From Burkholderiales bacterium (GTDB taxonomy: Bacteria; Pseudomonadota; Gammaproteobacteria; Burkholderiales; Burkholderiaceae_E): 33,386 bases of DNA. Location: assembly GCA_020248665.1 (NCBI GenBank), contig JADCHE010000095.1, forward strand, positions 1 to 33,386, in the 5' to 3' direction. The notes under the pieces are model-generated. The model was given only the letters and a program-made list of their open reading frames with translations, was not told where the DNA came from and searched no databases. This document shows, piece by piece, positions 9,592 to 18,345 of the stretch; the first letter of the stretch is position 1, and each line of letters opens with the position of its first letter. The translations under genes and the position numbers were made by a program.

Positions 9592-10195
9592 CCACCACGC
9601 GAGCATTCCACTCGATGCGCGAGACCGCCTGCTGGAGAACCTCGCGCATCGCCTACTGACGTCAGCACCCGACGTGCTCGCGCTCGGTCGAGTTGCGCAT
9701 CCCGAGGAGCGAGGCCCGCATTGTCGCCGTCGGCAGCGCGAGAAGACGCGCCCCCTTGGCCCTCGTGTAGGCGAGCGGGTCGGCCACGGCAGCGCGGTCT
9801 CGGGGGGCTCGCCCCGTCGTACCCGGGCAGTGCGGCGGCGCAACGGCTGAAGTGTGGGTGGCGCGCAGGTGGGGCAGAACCGGCACGTCTCTCGCGCGAC
9901 CTATCCATGCGGGTATCGGCGGCCACCCTCACGCCCGCGAAGGACCGCCCGCAGGCGGTTCCTTCTATTCGGGAGCTCCTCGCCCGCACCGCGCCGCGCG
10001 GGCTCCGACGGTCCGGCCAGCCGCTCCCGACGGGCAGCGGGCGACGGACCAGACCGCCTTCCGTCGGCCGGGCGCGTCCCCTCGGGGAGGCGCGGGGACG
10101 AGCCCGGGCGCCGAAGGCTAACCTCGCGCGGCAGGGCGTGCGATCGACGCGCGCCCGCGGCATGGGGCGCCCCGCGGCGCCCGTCGAGGACCCGG
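9592..10195. other. Gene-free stretch between island and native chromosome
   Basis: About 600 bases with no gene I can support. They include a perfect CTGACGTCAG palindrome (9656-9665) and a strong hairpin (9939-9965). On the minus strand around 9664-9760 a short frame (ARLLALPTATMRASLLGMRN) faintly recalls the end of an enoyl-CoA hydratase, too little to call. GC content rises back to the level of the flanks here, so the right edge of the accessory region probably lies within it. Confidence 0.5.
9939..9965. other. Strong hairpin GAAGGA-CCGCC / GGCGG-TTCCTTC
   Basis: An 11-base-pair stem with one bulged T and a CGCA loop. It lacks a proper U-tract on either side (plus strand continues TATTCGG), so it is at best a weak terminator or processing site. 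Confidence 0.45.
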
Positions 10196-10960
10196 ATGCA
10201 CGACGGCCCCCGAGCCTGGGCGACGATGCTGGCCGCCGCGACGTTCGCGCTCGCGGCCGGGCCGGCTTGCGTGCACGCGCAGGGGGTCTACAAGATCGTC
10301 GGGCCGGACGGACGGGTCACCTACGCCGACCAGCCCCCGTCGTCGGTCGGGCCCAACGGGCGCATCGACGTGCTGCGCGCGCCGAAGGGTCCGGCCCTTG
10401 TGCCGCCCGTGCCGGCGCCGGTCGCGTCCGTGCCCGTCGATCCGGGCTCGGCGAACGACACCGCGTCGCGTCTCGGCCGGCCGAAGGCTGCAACGACGTC
10501 GGAGCCGCGCCGCGCCGCCCAGGCGAGCGCGGATGCGACGGTGACCCCCGGCGCGCCGCCCGCCGCCCCGTCGGTCGACTCCGCGGTCGAGGCCGCGGTC
10601 ATCGGCGTGCTCGACATCGAGGACGTCGTCCGGCGCACGGAATCGATCTGCGTGTCGACGCTGCCGACTTCGGCCCGACGCTACTCGGGCGCGGTCGACG
10701 AGTGGGCGCGGCGCAACGCGCGCACCGTCATGGTCGCCCGCCGGGTGCTGTCGCGCGAGTTCGACGTCGAGAAGCGCGAGCTGATCGAGGCGGGCATCGC
10801 GCGACGCAACGCCGGCCAGTTCGAGAAGATCGTCGAGTCGCCGCCTGCCGCGCGCATCGCCTGGTGCGATCGGTCGACCGCGGAGATCGCAGGCGGCCGC
10901 ATGGACGTGCACGACAAGCCGAAGCTCGCCGGTCCCCTCGCCGAGCTGCCCACGCGCTGA
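10196..10960 (+). CDS. DUF4124 domain exported protein
   Basis: 254 residues from the ATG at 10196, with GAGGA five bases upstream of the start. A signal peptide covers residues 1-28 (ending CVHAQ). The DUF4124 segment follows immediately (GVYKIVGPDGRVTYADQPP, residues 30-48), a short beta-rich module common in periplasmic proteins of beta- and gammaproteobacteria. Residues 60-135 are a Pro/Ala-rich linker. The C-terminal domain (about 140-235) contains two cysteines (ICVST and AWCDR) that may form a disulfide. Function unknown. It stands alone, separated by 343 bases from the ABC operon. Confidence 0.85.
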   Translation: MHDGPRAWATMLAAATFALAAGPACVHAQGVYKIVGPDGRVTYADQPPSSVGPNGRIDVLRAPKGPALVPPVPAPVASVPVDPGSANDTASRLGRPKAATTSEPRRAAQASADATVTPGAPPAAPSVDSAVEAAVIGVLDIEDVVRRTESICVSTLPTSARRYSGAVDEWARRNARTVMVARRVLSREFDVEKRELIEAGIARRNAGQFEKIVESPPAARIAWCDRSTAEIAGGRMDVHDKPKLAGPLAELPTR

Positions 10961-11303
10961 CCGGCCCGGGCGCCGCGCCCCGCGGCGAACTCGGGCGCCG
11001 AGCCCATCCGTCCGGACCCCCGGCCTATTCCAGCGTACCACCACGGGTCATCGCGCCCGTCCGCGCGCCTTCCTGATACAACGCGCTGTCCTCTGTCGGA
11101 GGAGCGAATGGTCGGGTTCGGCACGACGAGGGTGCGCCGCGCACGTTCGGGGTGCATCGCCGGTATCGGGCCCATCTCCGCTCTTGCCGGCATCGGTCTC
11201 CGGGGGCGGGATGCACCGGATCGGAACACTGAGTCCCGCTGGCACGGCCCTTGCGCCGGAATGCCCGGCGTGCTGCGACGCAAAACAATAGGAGAGCCAA
11301 CTG
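10961..11303. other. Regulatory leader of the peptide ABC operon
   Basis: No gene is seen in these 343 bases. The first 40 are GC-rich and self-complementary after the DUF4124 stop. The last 65 hold a sigma-54-type promoter and a good ribosome-binding site (AGGAGAG, 11290-11296) for the binding-protein gene. I did not find a clear NtrC-type enhancer pair by eye. Confidence 0.5.
11240..11254 (+). promoter_or_regulatory. Sigma-54 (-24/-12) promoter
   Basis: TGGCACGGCCCTTGC matches the RpoN consensus TGGCACG-N4-TTGC exactly, with the invariant GG and GC elements at the right spacing; only the optional following A/T is a G. Transcription would start near 11266, leaving a leader of about 38 nt that contains the AGGAGAG ribosome-binding site before the ATG at 11304. 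Confidence 0.75.
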
Positions 11304-12974
11304 ATGCCCCGCCCGTTCCAGTCGTCCCGGTTCGCCGCCGCCTTCGCGGCCTCGGCGAGCGTGTTCGCGTTCTCGCTGGTCGCCTCGCCCGCCGTGGCGC
11401 AGGAGAAGACCCTCCGGATCGCGATGACCGCTGCAGACATCCCGCGTACCCTCGGGCAGCCCGACCAGGGCTTCGAGGGCAACCGGTTCACCGGCATCCC
11501 GATGTATGACGCGCTCACGCAGTGGGACCTGTCGAAGGCGGACGCGCCGAGCGTGCTGATCCCTGGCCTGGCGACCTCCTGGGCGGTCGACGCCAAGGAC
11601 AAGACCAAGTGGGTCTTCAAGCTGCGCCCGGGCGTGAAGTTCCATGACGGTTCGGCGTTCAACGCCGACGCGGTCGTCTGGAACGTTCAGAAGGTGCTCG
11701 ACAAGTCGTCGAAGCACTTCGACGCGAGCCAGGTCGGCGTGACCGCCTCGCGGATGCCGACGCTGCGCAGCGCCCGCAAGATCGACGACATGACTGTCGA
11801 GCTCACCACCAGCGAGCCGGACGCGTTCCTCCCGATCAACCTGTCGAACCTCTTCATGGCCTCGCCCGCCCACTGGGAGGCGAAGTTCAAGGCGGTGCCG
11901 GCGAGCGTCACCGACAACGTCGAGCGCGCCAAGCAGGCCTGGGTCGCGTTCGCGGCCGACGCCTCGGGCAGCGGTCCGTTCCGGATGACCCGCTTCGTGC
12001 CGCGCGAGCGGCTCGAGCTTGCCGCGAACAAGGGCTACTGGGATCCGAAGCGCGTGCCGAAGATCGACAAGGTCGTGATGGTGCCGATGCCCGAGGCGAA
12101 CGCCCGGACCGCGGCGCTGCTGTCGAACCAGGTCGACTGGATCGAGGCGCCCGCGCCCGACGCGATGCCGACGATCTCGCAGCGCGGCTTCAAGATGTAC
12201 TTCAACCCGCAGCCGCACGTGTGGCCGTGGCAGCTGTCTTTCGCCGAGGGCTCGCCCTGGCTCGACAAGCGCGTGCGCTACGCGGCCAACCTGTGCGTCG
12301 ACCGCACGGGCCTGCTGAAGTTGCTGGGCGGGATGATGGGCGTGCCGAAGGGCACGGTGCCCCCGGGCCATCCGTGGTGGGGCAACCCCAAGTTCGACAT
12401 CCGCTACGATCCGACCGAGGCGAAGAAGCTGATGGCCGAGGCCGGCTACGGCCCGAACAAGCCGCTCAAGGTCAAGGTGCAGATCTCGGCGTCGGGCTCG
12501 GGCCAGATGCAGCCACTGCCGATGAACGAGTTCGTCCAGCAGTCGCTCAAGCAATGCGGGTTCGACGTCGAGTTCGACGTGATCGAGTGGAACACGCTGT
12601 TCACCAACTGGCGTCGTGGCGCGAAGGACCCGACGGCGAACGGTACGAACGCGATCAACGTCAGCTTCTCGGCGATGGACCCGTTCTTCGCGATGGTGCG
12701 CTTCACCAGCTTGAAGACCTTCCCGCCGGTGTCGAACAACTGGGGCTACTTCGGCAACGAGGAGATCGAGAAGCTGATCACCGATGCGCGCAACACGTTC
12801 GACGACAAGAAGCGCGACGAGGCGCTCGCGAAGCTGCACGCGCGGATCGTCGACGAGGCGCCGTTCGTGTGGATCGCTCACGACGTGGGCCCGCGCGCGA
12901 TGAGCACGAAGGTCAAGAACGTCGTGCAGCCCCGTAGCTGGTTCATCGACATCGCGACGATGACGATGGACTGA
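11304..12974 (+). CDS. Peptide-type ABC transporter substrate-binding protein (SBP_bac_5)
   Basis: 556 residues. A signal peptide (residues 1-32, ending ASPAVA) directs it to the periplasm. There is no lipobox, so it is probably soluble. Family-5 solute-binding signatures are visible: PGLATSWAVD...KWVFKLRPGVKFHDGSAFNAD near residues 90-120, GSGPFRMTRFVPRERLEL around 220 and RYAANLCVDRT around 330. This family binds di- and oligopeptides, nickel, opines or other amides; the ligand cannot be read from sequence. It is first in an operon with two permeases and two ATPases, behind a sigma-54 promoter, with AGGAGAG ahead of the ATG. Confidence 0.95.
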   Translation: MPRPFQSSRFAAAFAASASVFAFSLVASPAVAQEKTLRIAMTAADIPRTLGQPDQGFEGNRFTGIPMYDALTQWDLSKADAPSVLIPGLATSWAVDAKDKTKWVFKLRPGVKFHDGSAFNADAVVWNVQKVLDKSSKHFDASQVGVTASRMPTLRSARKIDDMTVELTTSEPDAFLPINLSNLFMASPAHWEAKFKAVPASVTDNVERAKQAWVAFAADASGSGPFRMTRFVPRERLELAANKGYWDPKRVPKIDKVVMVPMPEANARTAALLSNQVDWIEAPAPDAMPTISQRGFKMYFNPQPHVWPWQLSFAEGSPWLDKRVRYAANLCVDRTGLLKLLGGMMGVPKGTVPPGHPWWGNPKFDIRYDPTEAKKLMAEAGYGPNKPLKVKVQISASGSGQMQPLPMNEFVQQSLKQCGFDVEFDVIEWNTLFTNWRRGAKDPTANGTNAINVSFSAMDPFFAMVRFTSLKTFPPVSNNWGYFGNEEIEKLITDARNTFDDKKRDEALAKLHARIVDEAPFVWIAHDVGPRAMSTKVKNVVQPRSWFIDIATMTMD

Positions 12975-12989
12975 CCCGGGTCGCCGCGC

Positions 12990-13007
12990 CCCGGCCGCGA
13001 GGCCGGG
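12990..13007 (+). other. Stem-loop after the binding-protein gene
   Basis: CCCGGCC-GCGA-GGCCGGG, a 7-bp all-GC stem with a GNRA tetraloop, 16 bases after the stop. Hairpins here in transport operons commonly protect the upstream message from 3' exonucleases so that binding protein exceeds permease. There is no U-tract, so full termination is not expected. Confidence 0.55.
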
Positions 13008-13022
13008 CGCGCGTCGATGCGG

Positions 13023-13054
13023 CCCGCCGGGTGCCCGGCCCGCCGGGTGCCCGG
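13023..13054. repeat. Perfect tandem duplication of a 16-bp unit
   Basis: CCCGCCGGGTGCCCGG occurs twice head to tail with no mismatch between the binding-protein and permease genes. Each unit is itself partly self-complementary. Confidence 0.85.
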
Positions 13055-13111
13055 TCCGTCCGACGCGCGGCGGGCGTTCCGCGGCGGGGTCCGCCCCGTC
13101 GTGCCTCCTGA

Positions 13112-14095
13112 ATGCGCCTCCCGCCGCTTACGGACCGCTCCGTGCTTGTCTACCTGTCCCGCCGGATCCTCTACACCCTGCCGATCATGCTCGGCGTGGC
13201 ATTGGTGTGCTTCGCGCTCGTGCATCTCGCGCCCGGCGACCCTCTGGTCTCGGTGCTGCCGCCCGACGCGTCGGCCGAGCTGCAGGCGCAGATGCGCACA
13301 CTCTACGGCTTCGACCGCTCGTACCCCGCGCAGTTCGCGAGCTGGATCGGCCGGGCGGTGCAGGGCGACCTCGGCACCTCGATCGCCACCGGCCGAGCGG
13401 TCACCTCGGAGGTCATGAAGGCGGTCGGCAACACGCTGATCCTCTCGGCGGTCGCGACCGCGATCGGCTTCTTCTTCGGCTGTCTGTTCGGCTTCGTCGC
13501 CGGCTACTTCCGTGACTCGTGGGCGGACAAGGCGGCGTCGTTCCTCTCGGTCATCGGCGTGAGCGTGCCGCACTACTGGCTCGGCATGGTGCTGGTGATC
13601 GTCTTCGCGGTGCAGCTCAACTGGCTCCCCGCCACCGGCGCCGGCCCCGGCGGCTCGGGCGACTGGGCCTGGGACTGGGCGCACATCCGGCACCTGATCC
13701 TGCCGGCGGTCACGATGAGCGTCATTCCGATGGGCATCATCTCGCGAACCGTCCGTGCTCTGGTCGCCGAGACGCTCGCCCAGGAGTTCGTCGTAGGCCT
13801 GCGCGCCAAGGGCCTGACCGACGTCGGTGTGTTCCGCCACGTCGTCAAGAACGTCGCACCCACCGCGCTCGCGGTGATGGGCCTGCAGCTCGGTTACCTG
13901 CTCGGCGGCTCGATCCTGATCGAGACGGTGTTCTCGTGGCCGGGCACCGGGTTCCTCCTGAACAGCGCGATCTTCCAGCGCGACCTGCCCCTGCTGCAGG
14001 GGACGATCCTGGTGCTCGCGATGTTCTTCGTGCTGTTGAACCTCATCGTGGACATCGTGCAGAGCACGTTGGATCCTCGGATCTCGCGGAGCTGA
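13112..14095 (+). CDS. ABC transporter permease, DppB/OppB type
   Basis: 327 residues, inner membrane. The first helix (ILYTLPIMLGVALVCFALVH) is followed by the conserved HLAPGDPL loop, and five further helices are visible. The EAA cytoplasmic loop that docks on the ATPases is present (ETLAQEFVVGLRAKGLTDVG). No clear ribosome-binding site precedes the ATG at 13112. A GTG at 13142 (VLVYLSRRILY) matches the usual family N-terminus better and may be the true start. It lies 137 bases after the binding-protein gene and 4 bases before the second permease. Confidence 0.93.
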   Translation: MRLPPLTDRSVLVYLSRRILYTLPIMLGVALVCFALVHLAPGDPLVSVLPPDASAELQAQMRTLYGFDRSYPAQFASWIGRAVQGDLGTSIATGRAVTSEVMKAVGNTLILSAVATAIGFFFGCLFGFVAGYFRDSWADKAASFLSVIGVSVPHYWLGMVLVIVFAVQLNWLPATGAGPGGSGDWAWDWAHIRHLILPAVTMSVIPMGIISRTVRALVAETLAQEFVVGLRAKGLTDVGVFRHVVKNVAPTALAVMGLQLGYLLGGSILIETVFSWPGTGFLLNSAIFQRDLPLLQGTILVLAMFFVLLNLIVDIVQSTLDPRISRS

Positions 14096-14099
14096 CGCC

Positions 14100-14990
14100 A
14101 TGAACGTCGCGGTCGACGAGTCGAAGATCCCGGGGCCGATCTTCGAGCGCAGCCCCGGTTACTGGACGAGCGTGTTCCGGCGCTTTCGGCGCGATCCGGT
14201 CGCGGTCGCTGCCGCGCTCGTGGTGCTCGGGCTGCTCGCGCTCGCGGTATTCGGGCCGTGGCTCACGCCGGCCGATCCCTACAAGTCGTCGATGCTGAGC
14301 CGCCTGAAGCCGATCGGCACCGAGGGCTATCTGCTCGGCACCGACGAACTCGGCCGGGACATGCTGTCGCGGCTGATCATCGGTGCGAGGCTGTCGCTCT
14401 TCATGGGCATCACGCCGGTGCTCTGCGCCTTCGTCATCGGCACCGGGCTCGGCCTGCTCGCCGGCTACGCGGGCGGCACGATCAACACGGTGATCATGCG
14501 CACGATCGACGTGTTCTATGCGTTCCCGTCGGTGCTGCTCGCGATCGCGCTGTCGGGTGCGCTCGGGGCGGGCATCTTCAACGCGCTGCTGTCGCTGACG
14601 ATCGTCTTCGTGCCGCCGATCGCACGCGTGGCCGAGAGCGTGACGACGCAGGTGCGCACGCGCGACTTCGTCGAGGCGGCGCGCGCCTCGGGGGCGGGCG
14701 CGTTCACGATCGTGCGGGTGCACGTGCTAGGCAACGTGCTCGGGCCGATCTTCGTCTACGCGACCAGTCTGATCGCGGTGTCGATGATCCTCGCCTCGGG
14801 CCTGTCCTTCCTCGGCCTGGGCGTCAAGCCGCCCGAGCCGGAGTGGGGCCTGATGCTGAACACGCTGCGCACGGCGATCTACACGCAGCCCTGGATCGCG
14901 GCGCTGCCGGGCGTGATGATCTTCATCACCTCGATCTCGTTCAACACGCTGTCCGACGGACTGCGTTCGGCGATGGACGTCAAGCAATGA
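14100..14990 (+). CDS. ABC transporter permease, DppC/OppC type
   Basis: 296 residues, inner membrane. The cytoplasmic N-terminus is followed by helix 1 (VAAALVVLGLLALAVFGPWL), the LLGTDELGRDMLSRLIIGAR segment typical of DppC, and the EAA loop (DFVEAARASGAGAFTIVRVH). It pairs with the DppB-type permease to form the channel. The C-terminus overlaps the following ATPase start by ATGA. Confidence 0.94.
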   Translation: MNVAVDESKIPGPIFERSPGYWTSVFRRFRRDPVAVAAALVVLGLLALAVFGPWLTPADPYKSSMLSRLKPIGTEGYLLGTDELGRDMLSRLIIGARLSLFMGITPVLCAFVIGTGLGLLAGYAGGTINTVIMRTIDVFYAFPSVLLAIALSGALGAGIFNALLSLTIVFVPPIARVAESVTTQVRTRDFVEAARASGAGAFTIVRVHVLGNVLGPIFVYATSLIAVSMILASGLSFLGLGVKPPEPEWGLMLNTLRTAIYTQPWIAALPGVMIFITSISFNTLSDGLRSAMDVKQ

Positions 14991-16021
14991 GCGAGGCTGC
15001 CGAGAAGAAGCCCCGTCCGCTGATCGAGGTCCGCGGGCTGGTCAAGCACTTCCCTCTGAAGGGCAAGAAGTCCGACGACGGCCGCCCGGCGGTGGTCCGT
15101 GCGGTCGACGGCATCGACTTCACCGTGTACGAGCGCGAGACGCTCGGCGTGGTCGGCGAGTCGGGCTGCGGCAAGAGCACCGCGGCGCGACTGCTGATGC
15201 GGCTGCTCGACCCGAACGCCGGCGAGATCATCTTCGACGGCATGGCCGTCGGCTCGCGCGACCTGCCGCTGAAGGAGTACCGGCGCCAGGTGCAGATGGT
15301 GTTCCAGGACAGCTACTCGTCGCTGAACCCGCGGCTCACCATCGAGGACTCGATCGCGTTCGGGCCCCGCGTGCACGGCGTGGCGGCGCGCGAGTCGGTC
15401 GAGCGTGCGCGCGACCTGCTCGCGCGGGTGGGGCTCGAGCCGCGTCGCTTCGCCGAGCGCTATCCGCATGAGCTCTCCGGAGGGCAGCGCCAGCGCGTCA
15501 ACATCGCGCGCGCGCTCGCGCTGCAGCCGCGCGTGGTGATCCTCGACGAGTCGACCTCGGCGCTCGACAAGTCGGTCGAGGCGCAGGTGCTGAACCTGCT
15601 GCTCGATCTGAAGGAGGCGTTCGGACTCACCTACGTCTTCATCGGCCACGACCTGCACGTGGTGCGCTACGTGTCGGACCGGGTGATGGTCATGTACCTC
15701 GGGCAGGTCGCCGAGCTCGGCCCGAGCGACGTGCTGTTCTCCGACCCGCTGCACCCGTACACGCGCGCGCTGCTCGCCTCGATGCCGACGATGGACCCGG
15801 ACCGCCGTACCGAGGAGGCGCCGCTCGCCGGTGATCCGCCGAACCCGATCAACCCGCCCGCGGGCTGCCGCTTCCACACCCGCTGTGCCGCGGCCGAGAC
15901 CGGCTGCGCGCAGCGCGTGCCGCGACTGTCTGCCGACGCTTCGGCGCATCCGGTCGCGTGCCTGATGTACGAGCCGGGGTCGGGGCACACGAAGGCGCCG
16001 CGCGCGAAGGTGGCGGCATGA
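14987..16021 (+). CDS. ABC transporter ATP-binding protein, DppF/OppF type
   Basis: 344 residues, cytoplasmic. Walker A is GESGCGKST (57-65), the Q-loop is in QMVFQDSYSSLNPR, the signature is LSGGQRQR, Walker B is VVILDESTSALD and the H-loop is IGHDL. The C-terminal oligopeptide-transporter extension with clustered cysteines (AGCRFHTRCAAAETGCAQ) may hold an Fe-S cluster, as in this subfamily. Walker B reads DES rather than the usual DEP, with the catalytic Glu retained. It is coupled to both neighbours by ATGA overlaps. The F-type ATPase precedes the D-type, the reverse of the classical dppDF order. Confidence 0.94.
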   Translation: MSEAAEKKPRPLIEVRGLVKHFPLKGKKSDDGRPAVVRAVDGIDFTVYERETLGVVGESGCGKSTAARLLMRLLDPNAGEIIFDGMAVGSRDLPLKEYRRQVQMVFQDSYSSLNPRLTIEDSIAFGPRVHGVAARESVERARDLLARVGLEPRRFAERYPHELSGGQRQRVNIARALALQPRVVILDESTSALDKSVEAQVLNLLLDLKEAFGLTYVFIGHDLHVVRYVSDRVMVMYLGQVAELGPSDVLFSDPLHPYTRALLASMPTMDPDRRTEEAPLAGDPPNPINPPAGCRFHTRCAAAETGCAQRVPRLSADASAHPVACLMYEPGSGHTKAPRAKVAA

Positions 16022-17037
16022 GCGCCGTGCCGAAGCCGTCGGCAGCCGTCGAGCCGCTGGTCGAGGTGCGCGGCCTGCAGGTCGCGTTCGGACGCGGGCC
16101 GAAGCCGGTGCGCGCGGTCAACGGGGTGGACCTGACGGTCGCGCGCGGCGAGACGGTCGCCCTCATCGGCGAGTCCGGCTCGGGCAAGAGCGTGACCTTG
16201 CGTGCGCTGCTGCGGCTGCACGCGCCGCGCACGACGCGTATCGAGGGCTCGGTGAAGGTCGCCGGCCACGACGTTCTGTCGCTCGGTGCGCGTGCGCTCG
16301 CCGACTACCGCGGCAAGGTCGCCTCGATGATCTTCCAGGAGCCGCTGCTCGCGCTCGACCCGGTCTACACGGTCGGGCGGCAGATCGTCGAGTCGATCCG
16401 CCGCCACGAGCCGGTGTCCGAGGCCGACGCGAGGAAGCGCGCGCTCGAGCTCTTCGAGCGGGTCCGCATCCCGAGCCCCGAGCGGCGGCTTGACGCGTAT
16501 CCGCACGAGATGAGCGGCGGCATGCGCCAGCGCGCGATGATCGCCCTCGCACTCGCGTGCCGGCCGCAGCTGCTGCTCGCCGACGAGCCGACGACCGCGC
16601 TCGACGCGACGGTGCAGATCCAGATCCTGCTGCTTCTGCGCGAGCTGCAGCGCGAGCTCGGCCTGGCGATCGTGTTCGTCACCCACGACATCGGCGCGGC
16701 GGTCGAGGTCGCCGACCGGTTCGCGGTCATGTACGCGGGCCGTATCGTCGAGCAGGCGCCGGTGCGCACGATCGTGCGCGCACCACGACATCCGTACACG
16801 CTCGCGCTGCTGCGCGGCCGCGCCGGTGGCGGCCACGCGATGGCGCGCGGCACGCGGCTGATGACGATCGCCGGCTCGCCGCCGGACCTGGCGAACTTGC
16901 CCGCGGGCTGCGCGTTCGCCGAGCGCTGCACGTTCGTGCAGGACGCGTGCCTGCAGGGTGTGCCGCCCGCCGTCCAGCTTGCCGCGGACCACGCGGTGCG
17001 CTGCCTGCGCACCGACGCCACACGGGCGTCGACCTGA
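16018..17037 (+). CDS. ABC transporter ATP-binding protein, DppD/OppD type
   Basis: 339 residues from the ATG at 16018 (ATGA overlap with the previous stop). Walker A is GESGSGKSV (51-59), the Q-loop is MIFQEPLLALDPV, the signature is MSGGMRQR, Walker B is LLLADEPTTALD and the H-loop is VTHDI. The C-terminal cysteine motif (AGCAFAERCTFVQDACLQ) is characteristic of peptide-importer ATPases. It forms the heterodimeric motor with the F-type ATPase. The amidase gene follows after 73 bases on the same strand. Confidence 0.94.
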   Translation: MSAVPKPSAAVEPLVEVRGLQVAFGRGPKPVRAVNGVDLTVARGETVALIGESGSGKSVTLRALLRLHAPRTTRIEGSVKVAGHDVLSLGARALADYRGKVASMIFQEPLLALDPVYTVGRQIVESIRRHEPVSEADARKRALELFERVRIPSPERRLDAYPHEMSGGMRQRAMIALALACRPQLLLADEPTTALDATVQIQILLLLRELQRELGLAIVFVTHDIGAAVEVADRFAVMYAGRIVEQAPVRTIVRAPRHPYTLALLRGRAGGGHAMARGTRLMTIAGSPPDLANLPAGCAFAERCTFVQDACLQGVPPAVQLAADHAVRCLRTDATRAST

Positions 17038-17110
17038 GCCCGGCGCGCCGTCCGCGGCGCACCGCCCCCGGTTCCAGATCCCGCCGCGCCCCGCGCGTCC
17101 GCCACCGACC

Positions 17111-18295
17111 ATGCTGCTGCCCCACGACCCCGCCCACGCGTTCGTCCCGTACCCGGCCGTGCCGGTGCCTTGCGCATCCACCGGCCCGCTCTCGGGGCTG
17201 ACCTTCGCCGCAAAGGACCTGTTCGACGTCGCCGGCTATCCCACCGGCGGTGGCAACCCGCTGGTGCTCGCGATGTCGGGCATCAAGGGCGAGACCGCGC
17301 CCGCGGTGCAGCGACTGCTCGACGCCGGAGCGCGCTTCGTCGGCAAGACCCACACCGACGAGCTCGCCTTCAGCATGAACGGGCGCAACGCGCACTTCGG
17401 CACGCCGCGCAACGGCGGCGCGCCAGACCGGATACCGGGCGGCTCGTCGAGCGGCTCGGCGTCGGCGGTCAGCAACCGGATGTGCGACACCGCGCTCGGC
17501 ACCGACACCGGCGGCTCGGTGCGCGCGCCGGCGAGCCACTGCGGGCTGTTCGGCATCCGTCCGACCCACGGCCGCATCCCGCTGCTGCGTACGATGGATC
17601 TCGCGCCGAGCTTCGACACCTGCGGCTTCTTCGCGCGCGACACGCAGACCTTCGGCCGTGTCGCCGACGTGATGCTCGGCGCCGACCCCGTGCCGCTGCC
17701 GGCGCGCGTGCGGTTGCTGCGGCCGGCCGACGCGTGGGCGCTGATCGACGCCGCGCCTGCCGAGGCGCTCGCGCCCGCGTACGAGCGCATCGTGCGTGCG
17801 CTCGGCGCCGCGACCGAGGTCTCGGTCGCCGCCGACGAGGGCTGGGACGCCACCTACTGGCACTTCCGCCACGTCCAGGGCCGCGAGTGCTGGTCGACCG
17901 ACGGGGCGTTCATCGAGCGCTTCGCGCCGCCGCTCGGGCCGGGCGTCGCCGAACGCTTCGAGTGGGCGAGCCGGGTGACCGACGCGCAGGTGGCGAGCGC
18001 CACCGCGTTCCGCGCGCGCTTTCGCGCGAAGCTGCGCGCGATGCTCGGTGCCGACGGCGTGATCGTGCTGCCGACGATGCCCGACGTCGCGCCGCTGCTG
18101 TCGTCCGACGAAAGCCAGCTCGACGTCTACCGCAACCAGGCGATCCGGCTGCTGCTGATCGCCGGTATGGCCGGGCTGCCGCAGGTGAGCCTGCCACTCG
18201 CGAGCCGGCTCGGCGCGCCGCTCGGTCTCTCGCTGATCGGGCCGGCAGGCTCGGACCGCTCGCTGGTGGCGCTGGCCGGCACGATCTGCGGCTGA
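17111..18295 (+). CDS. Amidase (amidase-signature family)
   Basis: 394 residues, cytoplasmic. The Ser-cisSer-Lys triad can be assigned by spacing: K35 in FAAKDLFDV, cis-Ser S112 in PGGSSSGSASAV and nucleophile S136 in GTDTGGSVRAPAS. The family hydrolyses amide bonds of aliphatic or aromatic amides, allophanate or Glu-tRNA; this shorter form, without GatA partner genes nearby, is a general amidase with unknown substrate. Its position directly behind a peptide/amide importer under a sigma-54-type promoter suggests it releases nitrogen from the imported compound. That link is inference. Confidence 0.92.
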   Translation: MLLPHDPAHAFVPYPAVPVPCASTGPLSGLTFAAKDLFDVAGYPTGGGNPLVLAMSGIKGETAPAVQRLLDAGARFVGKTHTDELAFSMNGRNAHFGTPRNGGAPDRIPGGSSSGSASAVSNRMCDTALGTDTGGSVRAPASHCGLFGIRPTHGRIPLLRTMDLAPSFDTCGFFARDTQTFGRVADVMLGADPVPLPARVRLLRPADAWALIDAAPAEALAPAYERIVRALGAATEVSVAADEGWDATYWHFRHVQGRECWSTDGAFIERFAPPLGPGVAERFEWASRVTDAQVASATAFRARFRAKLRAMLGADGVIVLPTMPDVAPLLSSDESQLDVYRNQAIRLLLIAGMAGLPQVSLPLASRLGAPLGLSLIGPAGSDRSLVALAGTICG

Positions 18296-18308
18296 GCGCG
18301 CGCCCCGC

Positions 18309-18339
18309 TTGACGTTCCCACGGTGTCGGGGCCGAGTCT
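18309..18339 (+). promoter_or_regulatory. CueR/MerR-type promoter, partly degenerate
   Basis: TTGACG (18309-18314) and GAGTCT (18334-18339) are separated by 19 bases. The long spacer contains a CCC...GGG dyad (TTCCCACGGTGTCGGGG). MerR-family copper/metal promoters have exactly this over-long spacer with a dyad starting next to TTGAC. The gene behind it encodes a heavy-metal-binding domain, which fits. The -10 is weak, and the start site would nearly coincide with the GTG at 18346. Confidence 0.45.
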
Positions 18340-18345
18340 GGCGCC

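Noticed and set aside
9664-9760. Possible enoyl-CoA hydratase tail on the minus strand
   Set aside because: Only about 20 residues resemble the family and no catalytic motif is present.
9592-10195. Second attachment site (copy of the tRNA-Ser 3' end) at the right edge of the accessory region
   Set aside because: No copy of the T-arm/acceptor sequence was found by eye here or elsewhere in the window.
11025-12881. 618-codon minus-strand open frame opposite the binding-protein gene
   Set aside because: Shadow of a clearly real solute-binding protein gene.
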